Below, one piece after another: positions 7,211 through 13,432 of a DNA stretch of 14,247 nucleotides; positions within the stretch are counted from its first letter, which is position 1; each line of letters starts with the position of its first letter. A model generated the notes under the pieces. It was not told the DNA's origin and searched no databases. It saw nothing but the letters and a program-made list of their open reading frames with translations. The translations under genes and the position numbers were made by a program. Origin of the DNA: a bacterium (lineage in GTDB: Bacteria > Spirochaetota > Spirochaetia > JABEVK01); NCBI GenBank assembly GCA_021782055.1, contig JAJXVP010000054.1, positions 1 to 14,247 of the forward strand. Reading direction: 5' to 3'.

Positions 7211-8668
7211 ATGAGCCGTCTTTGTCTGGTTCTCACGGGAAAAACTCTCAACGAAAACCGGCAACAGCTTATTCAATACCGTAAATGGATCGATATGGCC
7301 GAGGTGCGGGCCGATTTGCTCGACCGTAACGAATGGTCAGCGCTCAATGCGTTTTCCACCGAGTTTGACTTAGATTTCATTCTGACTTTGCGCAAAGTTG
7401 CCGACGGCGGCAATTGGGCCGGTGACGAGCAAGAGCGAGAAAGCTTTTTTCGCATGGCCCTTAACGGTCGTTGGGCCTACTGGGATCTTGAAGACAACGC
7501 TAGACTGCCCCAGTTAGAACGTGAGTGGCTGAGTAAGGGCGGCCGCCTTGTCGTATCCTTTCACGATTTTCACGGAGTTCCTCCCGATCTAGCGGAGCGC
7601 CTTAGTCGTGCCCAAGGCCCAGCGACCATTGTCAAAGCGGCCGTAACTGTTCATGGTTCAGCCGATTTCGCTCGCTTCCTTAACCTGACCGACTTGCTAT
7701 CACCTGGTGATCATGTTGTTCTCGCCATGGGACCTTATGGCACACCGAGCCGTGTTTTGGCCGAAAAGCTAGGAAACCTTTGGACGTATGCTTCGGTTTC
7801 GGGGTTATCACCTTCGCTGGGGCATTACGACCCCGTTACCCTGTCTACACTCTATCGCTTTAACCGCCTAACGCCTCAGACCAAGCTCTTGGGAATCATT
7901 GGCAACCCTGTTCATCATTCCAAGTCCCCCGCTATTCACAATGCGGGAATGGAAGCCACCGCTTACGACGGCGTGTACGTACCTTTCCTCACCGATGACC
8001 TAGAATCGTTTTTTCTCATTGCAAAAAAACTCGGTATTCAGGGATTTTCGGTAACCATACCTTTCAAAGAAAAGATCCTCCCCTACCTGGCCCAAATCAC
8101 TCCGGCGGTTAAGGCGATAGGCGCTTGCAATACTGTTTGGAAAGAAGCCGACGGTTGGCATGGCGACAACACTGATGCTCAAGGCTTTCTCGCCCCCCTT
8201 CAGGAATTGTGGGGCACCGACCTGACCGGAAAGTGCGCGACCGTTGTGGGTACCGGCGGAGCGGCAAGGAGCATCGTCTGGGCACTAAGAAATTCCGGCG
8301 CAGAGGTTCTCGTGTTAGGTCGAAACGCCTCGAAAGCCGAAGTTTTGGCCACCGAGTTGGGGGCTAGTTGGGGGCCTTTGACCCCGGACAGTCTTGCCCT
8401 CATCAGTACGCATGATGATTTGATTGTCCAAACCACCAATGTTGGCATGGGCGATTTGGAGGGGCAAAACCCCCTCGACTGGTACGAATTTCACGGTGGA
8501 GAAGTTGCTTACGACATCATCTATGTTCCCGAACGAACAGCGTTTATCCAGGCGGCCGAAGCCTCAGGTTGCCGAATTCTCTTGGGTAAAGATATGCTTT
8601 TGCATCAGGCCGTCGCGCAGTTTTTGCGTTTTACGGGTATGCCCTACCCTGAAACACTTCCGTTCTAA
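7211..8668 (+). CDS. aroDE: Bifunctional 3-dehydroquinate dehydratase (type I) / shikimate dehydrogenase
   Basis: Steps three and four of the shikimate pathway in one 485-residue chain: 3-dehydroquinate to 3-dehydroshikimate, then NADPH-dependent reduction to shikimate. Residues 1-218 are a type I AroD. EVRAD (31-35), Glu94, catalytic His118 in SFHDFHG, Schiff-base Lys142 in TIVKAA and Arg181 are present. The Gln near the C-terminal lid appears replaced by His205 (GH instead of GQ). Residues 225-485 are AroE. It has GNPVHHSKSP with Ser237/Ser239, catalytic Lys286 in VTIPFKE, Asn307 in GACNT, catalytic Asp322 in DNTDAQGF, a GTGGAA nucleotide loop (347-352), TTNVGM, and Gln466 in MLLHQA. Such fusions are known in Chlamydia and plants. 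GGGGAG eight bases before the ATG supports the start, which directly abuts the previous stop. Confidence 0.95.
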   Translation: MSRLCLVLTGKTLNENRQQLIQYRKWIDMAEVRADLLDRNEWSALNAFSTEFDLDFILTLRKVADGGNWAGDEQERESFFRMALNGRWAYWDLEDNARLPQLEREWLSKGGRLVVSFHDFHGVPPDLAERLSRAQGPATIVKAAVTVHGSADFARFLNLTDLLSPGDHVVLAMGPYGTPSRVLAEKLGNLWTYASVSGLSPSLGHYDPVTLSTLYRFNRLTPQTKLLGIIGNPVHHSKSPAIHNAGMEATAYDGVYVPFLTDDLESFFLIAKKLGIQGFSVTIPFKEKILPYLAQITPAVKAIGACNTVWKEADGWHGDNTDAQGFLAPLQELWGTDLTGKCATVVGTGGAARSIVWALRNSGAEVLVLGRNASKAEVLATELGASWGPLTPDSLALISTHDDLIVQTTNVGMGDLEGQNPLDWYEFHGGEVAYDIIYVPERTAFIQAAEASGCRILLGKDMLLHQAVAQFLRFTGMPYPETLPF

Positions 8669-8717
8669 TCCTGACTAGGGCTTAACAGCCTTGGGCTTAA
8701 GCACAACCCCTTTGACG

Positions 8718-8727
8718 CCGATATCGG
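8718..8727. promoter_or_regulatory. 10-bp palindrome overlapping a ribosome binding site
   Basis: A perfect palindrome, CCGATATCGG, runs into the GGGAG (8726-8730) just before the next gene. A regulator or mRNA pairing at this place could control translation, but a 10-base palindrome can also arise by chance. The gap between aroDE and this gene (63 bases) also holds GGGCTTAA twice (8678-8685, 8693-8700) and no clear terminator. Confidence 0.3.
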
Positions 8728-8731
8728 GAGT

Positions 8732-9115
8732 ATGTTGCGAAAAGCGGTTCCTTTTTTGTGTCTGCTGTGGTTCACGGCTGTCCCTGTCTCAGGAACAATA
8801 TTTTCCTACACGCCAAGGCGTGATCACCCCCCATTGGTAGATATCTGGTTGACCGAATACCCTACCAAAGAGACTTATCAACTGCCACGAGATGCTCAAC
8901 AGGTGCAAATCCACGTTGAAAGGACGCTCTTTCCTGCCCATGAATTTGTTTTTGTCTGGAAAAGGGATGGGGTGCCCTGGTACACCGAAATCAAAAGGAT
9001 TCCCGCTGACAGTTCCTTTCAACGCTATTGGGTTGAGGGAGGGCGTGACTGGACCCTCGAAATTCAAACTCTCAGCGGGAAGGTTTACGCTACGGTTGTC
9101 TTACGACACCCGTAA
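8732..9115 (+). CDS. Small exported protein of unknown function (Ig/DUF2914-like)
   Basis: A 127-residue protein with a signal peptide (LRK, hydrophobic 6-20, cleavage near VSG). The mature part is probably all beta. It contains FVFVWKRDGVPWYTEI, 'RYWVEGGRDWTLEIQTLSGKVYATVVL' split over the last 35 residues, and several regularly placed Trp residues. The strand order and the W..E....G motif recall small Ig-like exported domains such as DUF2914; I cannot confirm that. Start choice is unclear: GGGAG is only one base before ATG 8732 but four bases before the in-frame TTG at 8735, so translation may begin at the TTG. It lies last in the plus-strand run after aroDE, before a terminator at 9164-9196. 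Confidence 0.68.
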   Translation: MLRKAVPFLCLLWFTAVPVSGTIFSYTPRRDHPPLVDIWLTEYPTKETYQLPRDAQQVQIHVERTLFPAHEFVFVWKRDGVPWYTEIKRIPADSSFQRYWVEGGRDWTLEIQTLSGKVYATVVLRHP

Positions 9116-9135
9116 CTTAGCCCGATATACGCCCG

Positions 9136-9168
9136 AGAAACAGAAAAGCTAACTCCGAAGAATAGCTT
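9136..9168 (-). terminator. Predicted rho-independent terminator of the microprotein gene
   Basis: On the minus strand AAGCTA (9168-9163) pairs with TAGCTT (9151-9146) around an 11-base loop that can form a small CT/AG stem. A T-rich tract (TTCTGTTT) follows. The hairpin starts at the stop codon of the microprotein gene. Confidence 0.45.
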
Positions 9169-9196
9169 ACTCCGAGCTGGGCCGAGAAGCTTTTTT
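9164..9196 (+). terminator. Predicted rho-independent terminator of the icd-aroDE run
   Basis: AGCTT-a-CTC (9164-9172) pairs with GAG-AAGCT (9184-9191), an 8-bp stem with one bulge and an 11-base loop. A run of six T follows (9191-9196). It uses the same AGCTT arm as the minus-strand terminator, so the two convergent terminators interlock. Confidence 0.55.
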
Positions 9197-9280
9197 CTCT
9201 TGCTTCTCTTTGCGCTTTTCCTCCAAAGTTTTCTGCGGAGGCTTTCGCGTCTCTTTCTTCTGCTTTGATTTTTCACCCAT
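9167..9280 (-). CDS. 37-residue Lys/Glu-rich microprotein
   Basis: A very short frame starts at ATG 9280 behind AAGGAGGT (9293-9286, spacing 5), one of the two best ribosome binding sites in the window. The product begins MGEKSKQKKETRKPPQKT and ends KASRPSSE. It is strongly charged, with 12 Lys, and contains no hydrophobic segment, so it should be soluble, cytoplasmic and probably disordered, perhaps bound to nucleic acid or ribosomes. I recall similarly Lys-rich 'MG(E/D)K...' microproteins from other bacteria, but I cannot name a studied one. It stands alone on the minus strand between two terminators, with no clear promoter in the 80 bases upstream. The ribosome site and the terminator at its stop argue that it is real; coding status still rests on a short frame. 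Confidence 0.65.
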   Translation of the reverse strand: MGEKSKQKKETRKPPQKTLEEKRKEKQEKKASRPSSE

Positions 9281-9285
9281 GGTTG

Positions 9286-9293
9286 ACCTCCTT
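9286..9293 (-). promoter_or_regulatory. Near-perfect ribosome binding site of the microprotein gene
   Basis: AAGGAGGT on the minus strand, five bases before ATG 9280. This is the main evidence that the 37-codon frame is translated. Confidence 0.8.
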
Positions 9294-9311
9294 CTTCGGT
9301 CCCATCTCTTG

Positions 9312-9337
9312 AAAAACAACGCGGGACAACGCCCGTT
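9312..9337 (-). terminator. Possible terminator after the argH operon
   Basis: On the minus strand AA-CGGG (9337-9332 with TT/AA closure) pairs with CCCG (9325-9322) around a 6-base loop with a 2-base bulge. TTTTT (9316-9312) follows after G9317. The stem is short, so the call is moderate. It lies 24 bases after the last gene of the argH operon. Confidence 0.4.
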
Positions 9338-9360
9338 ACCTTAGCTTCGTAAACCATTCT

Positions 9361-9927
9361 CTAGGTTCGAAACAAACGACGTCCTCGTTGAAAAAATTGC
9401 CAACCTAAAAGAAAGACCACAAAAAGTCCTGAAATTGCCCATAAAACCCAGCTGGTCGACAAGAAAACGGCGCCCGGATAATACAAGAAATCACTAGATG
9501 GCTGAAAGAGAGCGAGCAAAAGTTCGCTCAAGATTTGCAAAAGGCTAGCGGCGCCCGCCGCTAATGGAAGAAACGGGCTTAGGTACCAACCGCTCGCGCG
9601 AGGGTTAATCTTTTTTAAAAAGTACAAGAAAGTAATTAGGAATAATCCCGCTGCCGTCAGTGGTAGCAAGGCCGACAGCCAGACCCCCGTCGTCAAATAC
9701 CATTCCACACCTGGTTTTCCCCACGCGGTAAAGATCTGTCGTGCCTGTGAAGGGTTAAACCAAAAGTGGTCTTCCAGAAGCCCGTGTCCCGCTGAGACTT
9801 GGCGCAAATGGGCCATCCCCTCGGGAAAGTTTGTCAAAATACTGTCCGCGGCCACGAACAAAAGAAGCGCAATGATAATCCCGACAAAGCGGGACTTTAG
9901 GGCAAGTTTTTGAAAAAAGAGTATCAT
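9361..9927 (-). CDS. Four-helix membrane protein of unknown function
   Basis: A 188-residue protein with predicted membrane helices at about 14-28, 82-104, 116-141 and 156-178, and Arg/Lys-rich ends (QRGRRLFRT). That favours both termini in the cytoplasm. A loop of about 50 residues between helices 1 and 2 (VAADSILTNFPEGMAHLRQV, then HGLLEDHFWFNPSQARQIF) is probably outside and contains His, Asp and Glu residues that could bind something. I do not recognise the family. Its ATG overlaps the argH stop as ATGA, so it is likely translated together with argH, although there is no obvious metabolic link. A possible terminator follows. Confidence 0.8.
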   Translation of the reverse strand: MILFFQKLALKSRFVGIIIALLLFVAADSILTNFPEGMAHLRQVSAGHGLLEDHFWFNPSQARQIFTAWGKPGVEWYLTTGVWLSALLPLTAAGLFLITFLYFLKKINPRASGWYLSPFLPLAAGAASLLQILSELLLALFQPSSDFLYYPGAVFLSTSWVLWAISGLFVVFLLGWQFFQRGRRLFRT

Positions 9928-11297
9928 AGACCTGATGCCTCCCAGGCCTCTGGGCCCACCAATTCCTTTAAGGACGTCTCGACACGCTTTCTCTGTTGCG
10001 CAAAATGCTCAAGATATTCCTGGTGATGCGCCCAAGCCTTCTCTAACCCGAGATTTCCCGCCGCTCCCACATGTGTCCGATTTTCGATGGCAGAAGTTGG
10101 ATCCCGTGAGTCTAGGCGCTCTAAATGCAAACCCACTTCTCGGTAGGCATCCCGAAAGGTTAACCCCGACTTTACCAATTCATAAGCGGCATCTGTGGCA
10201 AAGATGTCCGGTGTAAACCCGCGCCGCAACGAGGCTTCATCGACTTCGAGCTCTTTTACCGTCAACCGCATCACCGCCAGACAGTCTCGAGCCAAGGTTA
10301 AGCCACGAAAAAAAGGCTCTTTTGTTTCTTGAAAGTCACGGTTATAACCCGAGGGTAGCGAACGCAAAATCCCTTTGACCTGCATTGCCCAAGCCGACAG
10401 GCTGGCGCTCTTGGCCCTCATCAGTTCCAGACCGTCGGGATTTTTTTTCTGTGGCATGATGCTCGAACCTGAACATAAGGCCGCCGGCAAGTGAAAGTAG
10501 CCAAATTCAGGCAGCGAAAACAAAATTAGATCCTGCGCCATTTTGCTGAGAGAAAGGCCCATCATGTCCAAGGCATCCAAAACAACTGCTTCAATTTTAC
10601 CCCGGGAGTTATTGGCCCCCAACACGTTGTTTTGTACGCGGGCAAAACCTAACAGACGGGCAGAATATTCCCGATCAAGGGGGAGCGGCACGCCATAACT
10701 GGCCGCTGACCCCAAAGGGCTCTGATCAACGAGCAAGTAGGCGGCCTTGAGTAGTTCAAGATCATCCAAAAGCCCTTCTGCCCAGGCCCCAGCCCACAAG
10801 CCTACCGAAGAAGGCATGCCTGTCTGCAGGTGTGTTCGGCCCGGCATCGGAGTCAGCCGGTGACGTTCAGCGAAAGCTAACCAATCGGCCACAAGTCCTA
10901 AAGCTTCCTCGACCACCCTATCGATCGCCGAGCGTGCCCAGACCCTGAGTGCTGTCAAAACCTGATCGTTTCGCGAGCGTCCGGTGTGGATCTTCTTGCC
11001 AACTTCGCCGCAGAGTTGAACTAATCGGTTTTCGATCGCCGTGTGGCAGTCTTCGTCTTCACGATTGACAGTCAACGTACCCGCTCTCCATTCCCCGATA
11101 ATCTGACGAAGAGCGGTCGACAGTTCTGTTTCTTCCTGAACCGTTAACAGACCAATGGCCGCCAGTTGGCGAGCTTGCGCCACCGAAGCCACCGCGTCCG
11201 CCGGTAACAAATCCCTATCAATGAGATAATCTTGTCCTACAGTAAAGGCTTCTATTAACTCATTCAGGGTGTAATTTTTTTGCCAAAGTTTGGCCAA
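9924..11297 (-). CDS. argH: Argininosuccinate lyase
   Basis: Last step of arginine synthesis: argininosuccinate to arginine plus fumarate, a tetrameric cytoplasmic enzyme of the fumarase/aspartase superfamily. The 457-residue protein, the usual length, has all three signature regions. These are EDCHTAIENRL and HTGRSRNDQV (82-113), PGRTHLQTG with the conserved His156 (152-160), and GSSIMPQKKNPDGLELMR (277-294), whose flexible loop carries the catalytic Ser. The second region reads 'PGRTHLQTGMPSS' rather than the common 'PGYTHLQRAQP', which points to a divergent ArgH subgroup. It starts with TTG at 11297 behind GGAG (11307-11304, spacing 6), 21 bases after the GHKL gene. No argG or other arginine gene is in the window. 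Confidence 0.96.
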   Translation of the reverse strand: MAKLWQKNYTLNELIEAFTVGQDYLIDRDLLPADAVASVAQARQLAAIGLLTVQEETELSTALRQIIGEWRAGTLTVNREDEDCHTAIENRLVQLCGEVGKKIHTGRSRNDQVLTALRVWARSAIDRVVEEALGLVADWLAFAERHRLTPMPGRTHLQTGMPSSVGLWAGAWAEGLLDDLELLKAAYLLVDQSPLGSAASYGVPLPLDREYSARLLGFARVQNNVLGANNSRGKIEAVVLDALDMMGLSLSKMAQDLILFSLPEFGYFHLPAALCSGSSIMPQKKNPDGLELMRAKSASLSAWAMQVKGILRSLPSGYNRDFQETKEPFFRGLTLARDCLAVMRLTVKELEVDEASLRRGFTPDIFATDAAYELVKSGLTFRDAYREVGLHLERLDSRDPTSAIENRTHVGAAGNLGLEKAWAHHQEYLEHFAQQRKRVETSLKELVGPEAWEASGL

Positions 11298-11318
11298 GAT
11301 ATTCTCCGTTGAAGTTTT

Positions 11319-11969
11319 TTAGGTATCCATTGAAAGGGGCAAAATTAACCGCGCGACTGTCTCCTTCTCGTGCGTATAGACACGGAAGAAATCGCCGTCG
11401 AAACCGAGTTTCTTGAGCATAAGAACCAGAACCAAAATGCCCAACCCCGCGCCTTCTGACTCGTCCAACATATCAGAAAAGGCATCTTCCAGGGTATTGT
11501 AGCTCATCGCTTTTGTAATTTTGTCCCGTATTCGTCCTTCTTCGGCTGGTAGAAGGGCAACATTGTTGCGAACAGCCACCGAAACCATGTCCTTACGGTA
11601 GAGAAACTCGACCTTCACATACAGATCTTTTTCTTTTAATAACTTTAAGTAATGGGCCTGATTCTGAAGCATATCCGCTTTAAAGTCCTTCATCCCTTCG
11701 CGGTATTGGTCTTCATCGGAGGGGTCCCAGTTTTTTTCCTGAAAATACAACCGCTTGGTGTTGGCCTTTTTCGCATTAACAACCATTTCTTTCAAACAAT
11801 AAGACACCTGTTCTAAGATAAAGGGTACACCAATTTCTTCTAAAAAGACTTTCAGCATGGCATCAATGTATTGTTGAGCTTTTGGTAAAAACGTATACGT
11901 TTTTATGGTTAAAGGCTTTCCTTCTTTGAGAGCTCGGATCACCTTTTTGTGACTTGTGTCGTCAGTCAT
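11319..11969 (-). CDS. Stand-alone GHKL (histidine kinase-like) ATPase domain protein
   Basis: A 216-residue cytoplasmic protein with no membrane segment or His-phosphoacceptor domain. The C-terminal two thirds resemble a GHKL fold. There is an N-box-like YCLKEMVVNAKKANTKRL (57-73, Glu61 and Asn65/Asn70), a glycine motif SEGAGLGILVLVLMLKKLG (171-189) like the G2 box, and an ending VARLILP (205-211) like the last strand of kinase domains. The G1 box, normally D-x-G-x-G, is represented only by VRNNVAL (133-139), with Asn for Asp. Between N-box and G1 lies a charged insertion (79-117). It may be an anti-sigma-like or partner-switch protein, or a non-catalytic nucleotide sensor. It is first in an operon with argH, and the upstream promoter overlaps the intergenic region with the lipoprotein gene. 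Fold likely, role unknown. Confidence 0.72.
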   Translation of the reverse strand: MTDDTSHKKVIRALKEGKPLTIKTYTFLPKAQQYIDAMLKVFLEEIGVPFILEQVSYCLKEMVVNAKKANTKRLYFQEKNWDPSDEDQYREGMKDFKADMLQNQAHYLKLLKEKDLYVKVEFLYRKDMVSVAVRNNVALLPAEEGRIRDKITKAMSYNTLEDAFSDMLDESEGAGLGILVLVLMLKKLGFDGDFFRVYTHEKETVARLILPLSMDT

Positions 11970-11994
11970 TTTTTCTTCACCCAGTTCCGTACTT

Positions 11995-12024
11995 ATTTTA
12001 GGCTAAAGGACTGGAAAATAGCAA
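11995..12024 (-). promoter_or_regulatory. Predicted promoter of the GHKL-argH operon
   Basis: Minus strand TTGCTA (12024-12019), 18-base spacer, TAAAAT (12000-11995). The leader would be about 20 bases and contains GGGTGA, which can pair with the anti-Shine-Dalgarno sequence, 7 bases before the ATG. Confidence 0.45.
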
Positions 12025-12047
12025 GCTTATTGAAACTTTCCTCCCTC

Positions 12048-12076
12048 TTGGAATCCCCTAACAGCTTTGCTATGAT
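12048..12076 (+). promoter_or_regulatory. Predicted promoter of the SH3 lipoprotein/ABC-F pair
   Basis: TTGGAA (12048-12053), 17-base spacer, TATGAT (12071-12076), close to consensus. Only six bases separate the -10 from the ATG at 12083, so transcription should start at or next to the start codon. No Shine-Dalgarno site is present. Confidence 0.55.
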
Positions 12077-12082
12077 AAGCTC

Positions 12083-13432
12083 ATGAAAAGAAACCCCTCC
12101 TTTAGACGAATCCTTTTTTCCTTGGTAGTCCTTTTGGCACTGCTTTCCTCGTGTGGAATGGGGCGCGTCGGCACAGGCGTCGTGGTCTGGTCCGACTCTG
12201 AATCCCTTGCCAATGGCTCTGTGGTCTGGATTTGGGATCAAAGCTCTCTTCAAAAGACCTTTACCATCCAAAAAACCGATGGTGGTAGTCGAGTTACTAT
12301 TGCCAATTGGCGCATACGCTTTTTTAACAGCCCCGAAAAAGCAAAAGCGTTCGCCGCTGAATTTGCTCCGTGGAAAAACATCTGGGGCGTTACTCAAAAA
12401 CCCGGCATGGCCGTCTACGATCAACCCAATTCCACCTCCACCATGATTTATCGCCTAGGGGATAAAGAAGATGTGAAGATTCTGGGACAACAGGCACAAC
12501 CTTCAACAGAAGGAGGTTTTACCGGACACTGGGACAAAGTCATGACATCCTCGGGCTATACCGGTTGGTGCTTTGATTATTTCCTCAGCCTTTACAAGGT
12601 GGTCAACAACCAAAAGGTTGTCCTCAAGCAAGGTGGGCCCGAAGACTTTTATCTTCGTACCGTCGAAACCAATTCTTGGTATCCCGAGGAGTTTAGGTTT
12701 GAGGTTGCCCAAAAGCGTATCAATTTGAATTATTTCCGCCCCGACTATGACTTCCACTTTGATGGAGACAAAACTTTCGCGTTGACCATTCCCCCTCCGT
12801 TGGGTTCTACCGCACCTGCAGCATCGTATTCGTTTGCCTTTAGCGATGTTCGAAAAATCAACTCGGGAACCTTCCTCTTTATCTGCCCTGAAAATTTGAT
12901 GGTACGCATTCTCAACCCTGAGGTAACAAAGATTGAAGTTTCTTTTACTGAGGGATCCCAAACCCACCGTTACCTTTACGTGCGTTTAGATCAGGATATT
13001 GGTACCTACATATCCCAAGAAACTGCCTCTCGTGTCGACCAACTGAATGCCATCTTGGCCTATGGCACCAAACTAACCAGCCCGATTTACGGCAATATGA
13101 CCTTAGCCAGCGACGGGTCCGTGACTTGGACGGGCTTTCAGGCCCTGCAACCGCCTCAAGGCATAGCGTTTCCACAAGGTTTAGCGAACACCGCTCACAT
13201 TTATTTTGACTGGTTTAAGGATTCGCAATTCGCTGGGGATTGGAAAGTCTTTCGTCTGCAGTTTGACCCAACCGCGCAGGTCCCCGAATTTTCGCAGGTC
13301 TTTTTGTACCGCTTTTTAAAAGGCGGTATGCAGATGATTCCCGTTTCACCGTCGGACTTAGACCCAGTCAAGCAAACCGTCTTACGCGAAAGCCGGATCG
13401 GTTATACGATTTTTATGACCTTCGAGAAGTAG
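12083..13432 (+). CDS. SH3-domain lipoprotein
   Basis: A 449-residue protein with a lipoprotein signal: basic KRNPSFRR, a hydrophobic stretch and a lipobox LSSC at 21-24, so Cys24 should be lipidated. Residues about 104-172 look like a bacterial SH3 domain. It begins GVTQKPGMAVYDQP, continues 'STSTMIYRLGDKEDVKILG', and ends 'HWDKVMTSSGYTGWCFDYFLSLY'. Bacterial SH3 domains often bind peptidoglycan or its peptides. The remaining 280 residues are beta-rich and unrecognised, with many aromatic residues (GNMTLASDGSVTWTGFQAL). It probably sits in a membrane facing the periplasm. The -10 box is six bases before the ATG and no ribosome site exists, so the mRNA may be leaderless. It is followed without a gap by the ABC-F gene. 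Confidence 0.86.
   Translation: MKRNPSFRRILFSLVVLLALLSSCGMGRVGTGVVVWSDSESLANGSVVWIWDQSSLQKTFTIQKTDGGSRVTIANWRIRFFNSPEKAKAFAAEFAPWKNIWGVTQKPGMAVYDQPNSTSTMIYRLGDKEDVKILGQQAQPSTEGGFTGHWDKVMTSSGYTGWCFDYFLSLYKVVNNQKVVLKQGGPEDFYLRTVETNSWYPEEFRFEVAQKRINLNYFRPDYDFHFDGDKTFALTIPPPLGSTAPAASYSFAFSDVRKINSGTFLFICPENLMVRILNPEVTKIEVSFTEGSQTHRYLYVRLDQDIGTYISQETASRVDQLNAILAYGTKLTSPIYGNMTLASDGSVTWTGFQALQPPQGIAFPQGLANTAHIYFDWFKDSQFAGDWKVFRLQFDPTAQVPEFSQVFLYRFLKGGMQMIPVSPSDLDPVKQTVLRESRIGYTIFMTFEK

Noticed and set aside
8680..8702. Possible terminator hairpin after aroDE (GCTTAA/TTAAGC, alternative AGCC/GGCT)
   Set aside because: Short, mutually exclusive stems with no T tract on either strand, so termination is not supported.
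9085..9357. 90-codon Arg/Lys-rich minus-strand frame across the microprotein region
   Set aside because: It is in a different frame from the 37-codon gene, has no ribosome site, and runs through both predicted terminators into the end of the small exported gene on the other strand. Its basic composition is a shadow of the Lys/Glu-rich codons.
12503..12967. 154-codon minus-strand frame inside the lipoprotein gene
   Set aside because: Antisense shadow of a gene with a signal peptide and SH3 domain; no domain or start signal.
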